Shown here: positions 13,391 through 18,243 of the stretch, one piece after another
Layout of the letters: every line of letters begins with the position of its first letter
Position numbering within the stretch: the first letter of the stretch is position 1
NCBI GenBank assembly: GCA_035255485.1
Contig: DATEZO010000254.1
Span: forward strand, 1 to 18,243
Length of the DNA stretch: 18,243 nt
Direction: 5' to 3'
DNA from: DATEZO01 sp035255485
GTDB taxonomy: Bacteria; Pseudomonadota; Gammaproteobacteria; Burkholderiales; Burkholderiaceae_D
Position numbers and translations under genes: made by a program
Notes under the pieces: model-generated
Told to the model about the DNA's origin: nothing
Seen by the model: only the letters and a program-made list of their open reading frames with translations
Databases searched by the model: none

Positions 13391-13837
13391 CTATGCAACC
13401 GGCTTGATGGGTTTGCGCTCGATGTGGGACGACAGGATCAGCGAGGTCGATGTCACGCCACAGCGCGCAAGTTCCACGATCACCTTTTCCAGTTCCGCCA
13501 CCGAGGCGGCAACCACTTTTAAGATGCTGCAGTCGTCGCCGGTGATCGAATGGCATTCGATAATTTCCGGCAGTTGCGCCGCCACGGCTTCGACCGGCGT
13601 ATCGTGTGCGCGGCGCGCGACCCGGATGAAGGCGGTGATGCCGTATCCCAGTGCCGCCGGATTGATGCGCGCATGATAGCCGGCGATGATGCCGGCGTTT
13701 TCCATGCGCTTGACGCGTTCGGCCACCGCCGGCTGGCTCATGTGGATGCGCCGCCCGATGCCGGCTAGCGTGGTGCGCGCGTCGGCCTGCAGGATGTCGA
13801 GGATTTTCGCATCCATTGCGTCCAGTTCTATTTTCAT
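13391..13837 (-). CDS. Lrp/AsnC-family transcriptional regulator
   Basis: A 148-residue protein with the standard two-domain Lrp layout. The helix-turn-helix is at about residues 6-65 (LDAMDAKILDILQADARTTL, AGIGRRIHMSQPAVAERVKR, MENAGIIAGYHARINPAALG) and the RAM/ligand-binding domain at about 70-145 (ITAFIRVARRAHD, ECHSITGDDCSILKVVAAS). These proteins respond to amino acids. It is divergent from the YedA-like exporter across a 122-bp AT-rich spacer, a common pairing in which the Lrp protein controls the exporter. The LysR gene follows closely downstream. The start has only a weak ribosome binding site but is fixed by homology to the family N-terminus. Confidence 0.93.
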   Translation of the reverse strand: MKIELDAMDAKILDILQADARTTLAGIGRRIHMSQPAVAERVKRMENAGIIAGYHARINPAALGYGITAFIRVARRAHDTPVEAVAAQLPEIIECHSITGDDCSILKVVAASVAELEKVIVELARCGVTSTSLILSSHIERKPIKPVA

Positions 13838-13959
13838 GGCGAAGTCTTGCTATTTCAATTAAAGCGAAGGTTTTTGGAAGATTTTCCCTTGCATTATCCA
13901 TTTAAAACCGGATTTGCGGCGCATACACTGTTTAACATTCAACACAGGGAAATGAATCG
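13838..13959. promoter_or_regulatory. Divergent control region between the Lrp and YedA-like genes
   Basis: This 122-bp spacer is markedly AT-rich compared with the flanking genes, with several A/T runs and an imperfect GGAAGATTTTCC symmetry (about 13877-13888), the kind of bendable sequence Lrp-type octamers bind. The exporter start is preceded by AGGGA (13946-13950). Confidence 0.4.
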
Positions 13960-14865
13960 ATGCGTACCTTGCCAAAACTGGTGCTGCCGGCACTGCTGAC
14001 GGTGTATTTCGTTTGGGGATCGACTTATCTGGCGATCCACGTGGCCTTGCAGTCCTTTCCGCCTTTCCTGCTGATGGGCACGCGTTTCCTGGTGGCCGGC
14101 GCGCTGCTGTTCGGCTGGCTGAGATGGCGTGGCGCGCCGGTTCCAAACCGGCGGCAATGGCGTGATGGCGGCATCGTCGGCATTCTGCTGCTGGGTGGTG
14201 GCATGGGCCTGATCGGGCTCGCCCAGCAATCTGTTTCTTCCGGCATGACGGCGGTATTCATTGCCTGCTCGCCGCTGATTCTGGCGTTGTGCAGCGGTGC
14301 GTTCGGTGAATGGCCGACGGGGCGGGAATGGGGCGGTATTGCGATCGGATTTGCCGGGGCGGCATTGCTGGCCGGCGGCGGCGAATTTTCTGCGCAACCG
14401 CTGGGTGCCCTGGCGCTGCTGGGCGCCATCATCTGCTGGAATTTCGGCTCCGTGCTGTCGCTCAAGAAGCTGTCGCTGGCGCCCGGCGCAATGGGCTTCG
14501 CCAGCGAAATGCTGTCAGGCGGCGTTTTTTTGTTGCTGATTGCACTGTTGCGCGGTGAATCGCTGGCCACGTCGGTCACCGGCCCGGCGTTTTTTGCCTG
14601 GGCGTACCTGGTGGTTGCCGGTTCCCTGGCGGCATTTACTGCCTACATGTATCTGTTGTCGACCGTGTCACCGGCGCTGGTATCGAGCTATGCCTATGTC
14701 AATCCGATTATCGCGGTGGCGCTCGGCAGCGCGTTTGCCGATGAAGTGATCGGCAAACGCGAAGCGGTCGCCATGGGCATTATTTTAAGCAGCGTATTAC
14801 TACTGACTACCGCTAAAAGCGCAGCCTCGCCGTCTGCCTCAAGTGCTGCCGAGCCAACGCTTTGA
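13960..14865 (+). CDS. yedA: YedA-like drug/metabolite exporter (EamA/DMT family)
   Basis: A 301-residue protein with ten hydrophobic segments in two EamA repeats. It starts MRTLPKLVLPALLTVYFVWG, then STYLAIHVALQSFPPFLLMG and TRFLVAGALLFGWLRWRGAP, the strong N-terminal signature of YedA-type transporters. The second half includes LLGAIICWNFGSVLSLKKL and SPALVSSYAYVNPIIAVALG. Length matches E. coli YedA (306). The substrate is unproved; the family exports amino acids or other small molecules. The divergent Lrp/AsnC gene suggests amino-acid-responsive control. AGGGA precedes the ATG. A strong Shine-Dalgarno lies directly after the stop, before a short frame at 14877. Confidence 0.88.
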   Translation: MRTLPKLVLPALLTVYFVWGSTYLAIHVALQSFPPFLLMGTRFLVAGALLFGWLRWRGAPVPNRRQWRDGGIVGILLLGGGMGLIGLAQQSVSSGMTAVFIACSPLILALCSGAFGEWPTGREWGGIAIGFAGAALLAGGGEFSAQPLGALALLGAIICWNFGSVLSLKKLSLAPGAMGFASEMLSGGVFLLLIALLRGESLATSVTGPAFFAWAYLVVAGSLAAFTAYMYLLSTVSPALVSSYAYVNPIIAVALGSAFADEVIGKREAVAMGIILSSVLLLTTAKSAASPSASSAAEPTL

Positions 14866-14929
14866 TGGAGGTTTTAATGGGGAGTATGGCTAAAAAAACA
14901 GTCAATCGCGAAGGAAATTCGAGGCAGTT

Positions 14930-14950
14930 TAAAAATACTGTATTCAGTAT
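14930..14950 (-). terminator. Probable terminator of the GGDEF gene
   Basis: On the minus strand the perfect stem ATACTG-AATA-CAGTAT (14950-14935) runs into a T-run (14935-14931), 60 bp after the GGDEF stop. The stem is AT-rich and only 6 bp, so termination may be partial. Confidence 0.5.
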
Positions 14951-15010
14951 AAAAATAGATCAAAGACGATTTCCCGGTGCTGCCAGTCGCCGTTGCCGGC
15001 CGGCGCCATG

Positions 15011-16069
15011 TCAATCAAAGAAGAATTCGGCGGTTTCGTTTGATATTTCGGAATGCAGCAATCCCTGCTGCACCAGTTCATCGTAATAGCACACTTGATT
15101 CCTGCCATTGGCCTTGGCATAGTACAGCGCCTGATCGGCATGCCCCAGGATCACGACCGGCGTGTCGTTGGCAATGCTGGCAAAACCGACGCTGACCGTC
15201 ACCCGTCCCACTTGCGGGAATTCGTGCTGCTCGATATTGCCGCGGAATCGCTCGAAAATTTTGCGTGCCTCATTGAGCGTGGTGGAGCGCAGCAGAATCA
15301 CGAATTCCTCGCCGCCGAAGCGGAAGATCCGATCCTGCATGCGGAATGAAGAGCGCAGCAGGTTGGCCACCAGAATCAATACTTCGTCGCCGTATAAATG
15401 GCCGAACTGGTCATTCACCCGCTTGAAATGATCGATATCGACAACGCCCAGCCATTGCTCCTTGCCATCCGCATGATGCCGACGGTCTTGCTCATCTTGC
15501 TGGTCTTCCGGCTTCGGGCTTTCGCTGTGCGGCATCGTGGCGACCATGCGAGAAAACTTTTCGTCGAATGTCTTGCGGTTCAGCAGGCCGGTAAGGGAGT
15601 CGCGCTCGCTGTAATCGAGCAGGTTCTGGTAATTGTTATAGACGCGCAGGATGCCGTCGATGACTTTCCTTGACTGGCGGCTGTACGGCGCAGTATTCGT
15701 GAATTCGACGCACGTATTCACCTTGTCGTTAATCCAGATGAGAAACCAGAGCATATGCGTGCCGTCAGGCGTGACAGTTTTGCAATAGGCCTTGTGTTTT
15801 TCGATGCAGGCCAGCAGTGCCGGAAAATGCGAGACCGGTTCTCCGCTATGATCAAGGTCGGTATCGTCATCGACCGGGAAGCGTTGCCCCGGCCTGGTCG
15901 ATACGCGCTGCCGCATGAACAATTCATTCCGGAAGCGGAAAATTTCAAGCGTCCGGATTTCGGAGGCGCCGACCAGTTCCTGCAATGCCGACAGCACCGA
16001 CAAGTCAAGCAGCGTGTGGTCGCGATGGCTGGTGATTTCCACCATGTGAGTAAGCAGATTACTCATCAT
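15011..16069 (-). CDS. GGDEF diguanylate cyclase with an unclassified N-terminal sensory region
   Basis: A 352-residue protein with no signal peptide or membrane segment. Residues 1-150 form a soluble region I cannot assign, possibly GAF-like (LLDLSVLSALQELVGASEIR, WFLIWINDKVNTCVEFTNTA). The cyclase domain begins at DSLTGLLNR (157-165), with DIDHFKRVND (211-220), the active-site GGEEF (252-256) and an RxxD inhibitory site (RMQD, 243-246) exactly five residues before it. The enzyme should therefore be active in making cyclic di-GMP and subject to product inhibition. A polar insert (about 183-205, rich in Glu, Gln, His and Asp) interrupts the domain before the DIDHFK helix. The start at 16069 has GAGATCGG upstream; 16066 is equally possible. 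Confidence 0.92.
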   Translation of the reverse strand: MMSNLLTHMVEITSHRDHTLLDLSVLSALQELVGASEIRTLEIFRFRNELFMRQRVSTRPGQRFPVDDDTDLDHSGEPVSHFPALLACIEKHKAYCKTVTPDGTHMLWFLIWINDKVNTCVEFTNTAPYSRQSRKVIDGILRVYNNYQNLLDYSERDSLTGLLNRKTFDEKFSRMVATMPHSESPKPEDQQDEQDRRHHADGKEQWLGVVDIDHFKRVNDQFGHLYGDEVLILVANLLRSSFRMQDRIFRFGGEEFVILLRSTTLNEARKIFERFRGNIEQHEFPQVGRVTVSVGFASIANDTPVVILGHADQALYYAKANGRNQVCYYDELVQQGLLHSEISNETAEFFFD

Positions 16070-16457
16070 CCGATCTCATGGCGCCAGAATGACAACAGCG
16101 GGCCCCTCAACTGCGAGGTGACGGCAAGCAAGGGTAAACGGGGGAAACGACAGGTTGTCATGCGTAAATTGATCAGCGTTTTGATTCATTTTGCGGTGCA
16201 GTACCGTATTGAATAACATGTCGCCAATCATGTTTCCTTTGAGCCTGATCGCCAATTTATTATTCATCGAAAATCATCCCATAGACACAGATTTCCGTAT
16301 ATCAATTTATGGGGTAATTACGCAATGGCATGATAAACGCAATTATCAGTTGCAGGCACATATCTGTTGTGGTTACTACCACATTTCTTTTGGGCAATAC
16401 AATGGACATTTTTGTAAAAATCGGCAGATCCGCCGTTTTCCACCGGAAAGATAATGC
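16070..16457. other. AT-rich intergenic region with weak small ORFs
   Basis: This 388-bp spacer lies between the divergent GGDEF and GNAT genes and is clearly more AT-rich than its surroundings. A 63-codon minus-strand frame (16076-16267, MNNKLAIRLKGN...) ends 6 bp before the GGDEF start, and a plus-strand frame covers 16191-16454. Both lack a strong ribosome binding site and recognisable domains, so I do not call them. A TTGATA on the minus strand near 16300 may be the -35 of the GGDEF promoter. Confidence 0.35.
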
Positions 16458-16946
16458 ATGAATATCGATATTGTAAAAATTGATTACAACCAGCCTTTGC
16501 ACGCCAAGGCATTGATCGATTTGCTGGATGCCTATGCGATGGATCCGATGGGCGGCAGCCATCCATTGAGCGCGCATGCCAGGCAGAACCTGGTGGCAGC
16601 GCTGGCGCAGCGCCCGACCGCATTCGGCGTGCTCGCCTTTGCCGAGGGCGAGCCTGCAGGTCTGGTCAACTGCTTTGAAGGGTTTTCCACTTTCGCCTGC
16701 AAGCCGCTGGTGAATATCCATGACGTGGTGGTGCTGCCGGCATACCGGGGGCAAAAGATCGCGCATCGCATGCTGCGCCAGGTCGAACAGCTTGCCAGGG
16801 AACGCGGCTGCTGCAAGCTGACGCTTGAAGTGTTGCAGGGCAACCGGGTTGCGCAACAATTCTATCGCGCGTTCGGCTTTGATGGCTACAGTCTGCTGGC
16901 AGAGAATGGCAATGCGGTATTTTTGCAGAAAATATTGTCTGATTGA
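16458..16946 (+). CDS. GNAT-family N-acetyltransferase
   Basis: A 162-residue protein with the GNAT fold in order: an N-terminal strand and helix (DIVKIDYNQPLHAKALIDLL), the beta-strand run FGVLAFAEGEPAGLVNCFEG, then motif A VNIHDVVVLPAYRGQKIAHR (about 85-104) with the acetyl-CoA pyrophosphate loop RGQKIA. It ends with a typical TLEVLQGNRVAQQFYRAFGF block (about 125-144). It should transfer an acetyl group from acetyl-CoA to an amine; the substrate is unknown. GGAAAG lies upstream of the ATG. It is a single-gene unit, convergent with the second LysR gene across a hairpin-rich spacer. Confidence 0.9.
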   Translation: MNIDIVKIDYNQPLHAKALIDLLDAYAMDPMGGSHPLSAHARQNLVAALAQRPTAFGVLAFAEGEPAGLVNCFEGFSTFACKPLVNIHDVVVLPAYRGQKIAHRMLRQVEQLARERGCCKLTLEVLQGNRVAQQFYRAFGFDGYSLLAENGNAVFLQKILSD

Positions 16947-16975
16947 AACTGCTCATGCGGCGCAATGGTGGCGCA

Positions 16976-17033
16976 GGGGTTTCGCGGGGCACTGCCCGCG
17001 CCCTGCCGAACGGTATCCGCTTGCAAGCGGATA
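16976..17033. repeat. Dispersed GC-rich hairpin repeat, copy B
   Basis: It begins with GGGGTTTCGCGG (16976-16987), contains an imperfect hairpin CGCGGG...GCCCGCG (16983-17000), and ends in a perfect 20-bp palindrome TATCCGCTTGCAAGCGGATA (17014-17033). It aligns in order with copy A at 7886-7937. It lies between two convergent genes, where it could also work as a bidirectional transcript end, although no T-run follows. Confidence 0.7.
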
Positions 17034-17102
17034 GGCGTCCTGCAAGGGCTGCGCTTATTGACCCCTACGTATTACCGGTGCGGCTTTGATTTTGCGGCTG
17101 GT

Positions 17103-17975
17103 TCATGCGCTTTCCCCGCTGCCAGCGCCCAGTATTCGTAACAGGGCAGCGACTGCACCGCTGATTTTTTCGCGGCGGCGAATCAATACCGTGGTCACCT
17201 GCGCCAGCGCTTCCGGCAGCGCATGGAGCGACACCGTATCGCCGACGTTGAGCTTGTCGAGCAGGCTTTGCGGCGCCAGCGCAATACCCATGCCGGAAGC
17301 CGCGCAGCCGATGATTGCGTGGTAGGAGGCCAGTTCGACGATGCGTTCGGCCACCACCCGGTCGGCGCTCAGCCAACTCTCCAGGCGTTGATAGTAGGCG
17401 CAGTCGGATTCAAAGGTCAGCAGCGTGCGTGTTTGCAAATCCTGCGCGGAGCCGATCGGCGGGTGGCCGGCGGGCGCCACCACGACCAGCTTCTCGTAAA
17501 AAATCGCCGTGTTTTCCAGCCGGACATCTTCCACCGGGCCGCTGACCAGCGCACAGTCGAGCGTCCCATCCAGCACCTCCGCCACCAGCCGTCCGGTGCC
17601 GGCGGTACGCAGTTCCAGTTGCACTTCCGGGTGCTGGCGATGGAAGGCGGACAGCCGATCGGGCAGCCGTGCCGCCGCAGTGCTGATCATCGAGCCCAGA
17701 CGCAGATGTCCGCGTGGCGCGCCGTCGGCCAGCGCGCCGCGCGCTTCGTCGGCCAGCGCCAGCAAGCGTTCCGCATAGTCCAGCAGGATGCGGCCGGATG
17801 CCGTCAGCAGCAGGCGTTTGCCTTCGCGCAGGAACAACGCCACGCCGAGTTCCTGTTCCAGCTGGCGGATACGGGTGGTGACATTCGATTGCACCCGGTG
17901 CAGCTTGAGCGCGGCCTTGGAGATGCCGCCTTCCTCGACTACGCAGCGGAAAATATGCAGGTCGCTCAGTTCCAT
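17103..17975 (-). CDS. LysR-family transcriptional regulator
   Basis: A 290-residue LTTR beginning MELSDLHIFRCVVEEGGISK, with AALKLHRVQSNVTTRIRQLE and EELGVALFLREGKRLLLTA-like sequence forming the N-terminal winged helix-turn-helix (about 1-65). The effector domain starts near GHLRLGSMISTAAARLPDRL (about 90-109). Upstream in-frame starts exist (17984 gives MRT-MELS), but MELSDL is the usual LTTR start. It is divergent from a DMT transporter gene at 18095 across a 119-bp spacer with an LTTR-type symmetric motif, so it most likely activates or represses that transporter. Effector unknown. Confidence 0.9.
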   Translation of the reverse strand: MELSDLHIFRCVVEEGGISKAALKLHRVQSNVTTRIRQLEQELGVALFLREGKRLLLTASGRILLDYAERLLALADEARGALADGAPRGHLRLGSMISTAAARLPDRLSAFHRQHPEVQLELRTAGTGRLVAEVLDGTLDCALVSGPVEDVRLENTAIFYEKLVVVAPAGHPPIGSAQDLQTRTLLTFESDCAYYQRLESWLSADRVVAERIVELASYHAIIGCAASGMGIALAPQSLLDKLNVGDTVSLHALPEALAQVTTVLIRRREKISGAVAALLRILGAGSGESA

Positions 17976-18016
17976 GGTTCTCATTTTGAGATGAATTTGA
18001 TCTTTGTAATTCATTT

Positions 18017-18034
18017 TACGAGAATTGTATCTCG
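18017..18034. promoter_or_regulatory. Candidate LysR binding site
   Basis: A perfect inverted repeat CGAGA-ATTGTA-TCTCG (18019-18034) overlaps a T-N11-A box (T at 18017, A at 18029), the usual LTTR core, midway between the divergent LysR and DMT transporter genes. Confidence 0.5.
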
Positions 18035-18094
18035 ATGTAATCTGTGGTGGGTTTTTCCCAGGAATGGCATCCGCCCCTGATACCGGAGTACTTT

Positions 18095-18243
18095 GTGGAT
18101 ACACAACAACAGTCACGTCAACAGCTGTGGGGTTATCTGGCTGCGGCCGGCACCGTGGCGATCTGGACCGGTTTTATCCTGATCTCGCGCATGGGCGGCA
18201 AGACCGCGCTGACTGCTTACGATGTCATGGCCTTGCGCCTGGG
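18095..18243 (+). CDS. DMT/EamA-family transporter (5' part, cut by window edge)
   Basis: A GTG-initiated frame reads MDTQQQSRQQLWGYLAAAGT then VAIWTGFILISRMGGKTALT and AYDVMALRLG before the window ends. WxGxFxxxSRxGG followed by (T/L)TxxDxxAxRxG is the N-terminal signature of a DMT (EamA) transporter subgroup. GGAG lies 6 nt ahead of the GTG, and no ATG with a comparable site is near. About 49 codons of an expected 300 are visible. It is divergent from the LysR gene at 17103-17975, which probably controls it. Substrate unknown. Confidence 0.8.
   Translation, partial: MDTQQQSRQQLWGYLAAAGTVAIWTGFILISRMGGKTALTAYDVMALRL

Noticed and set aside
16076..16267. Minus-strand 63-codon frame ending 6 bp before the GGDEF gene
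   Set aside because: The position suggests a leader ORF, but the ribosome binding site is poor and the sequence shows no domain. Noted in the spacer entry but not called.
16191..16454. Plus-strand 87-codon frame upstream of the GNAT gene
   Set aside because: It is AT-rich and unlike neighbouring coding sequence, with no ribosome binding site and no domain. Best read as promoter and leader sequence.

Overview
The window is a GC-rich stretch (about 60% G+C by eye) of a betaproteobacterial chromosome. Gene content and style fit Oxalobacteraceae or nearby Burkholderiales: a tRNA-Lys with encoded CCA, several LysR and Lrp regulators, a fused indolepyruvate oxidoreductase, and a Spy/SHOCT/DUF2892 stress cluster. 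This placement is an inference from gene content, not from a marker gene.

Left part (1-3840): the 5' part of a LysE/RhtB exporter is cut by the left edge. It is followed by a probable sulfide/persulfide handling locus. One minus-strand arm holds a small basic ORF, an ETHE1/Blh-like persulfide dioxygenase and two tandem paralogous DUF2892 membrane proteins. A TSUP (TauE/SafE) exporter is divergent. Just upstream of the exporter lies what reads as a frameshifted, 5'-truncated remnant of an ArsR-family (BigR/SqrR/YgaV-like) repressor, so the locus appears to have lost its sulfur-sensing regulator in place.

Envelope-stress cluster (3914-5755): a minus-strand run of a YgaP-like DUF2892 membrane protein, a SHOCT membrane protein and a Spy/CpxP-like periplasmic protein with Gly-Met-Tyr tandem repeats. 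A small plus-strand membrane protein follows.

Middle (5756-8394): a divergent pair (unknown 99-aa protein and XRE-like regulator) separated by an AT-rich region with a perfect palindrome, then a secreted Pro/Tyr/His-rich protein. Next comes a gene-poor stretch of about 970 bp. It contains a dispersed GC-rich hairpin repeat (second copy near 16976) and a 223-bp element bounded by near-perfect 23-bp inverted repeats that looks like a MITE or IS remnant.

Right part (8395-18243): a 1184-residue fused indolepyruvate ferredoxin oxidoreductase (minus), tRNA-Lys(CUU) with a good promoter and terminator, a LysR regulator and an Lrp/AsnC regulator (minus), a divergent YedA-like DMT exporter, a GGDEF diguanylate cyclase, a GNAT acetyltransferase, a second LysR regulator, and the divergent start of another DMT transporter cut by the right edge. 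The oxidoreductase (aryl- or branched-chain 2-oxo-acid breakdown), the Lrp regulator and three amino-acid/metabolite exporters (LysE plus two DMT) give the region an amino-acid turnover flavour. I found no wholly new multi-gene system. The most informative items are the regulator fossil, the terminal-inverted-repeat element and the dispersed hairpin repeat.
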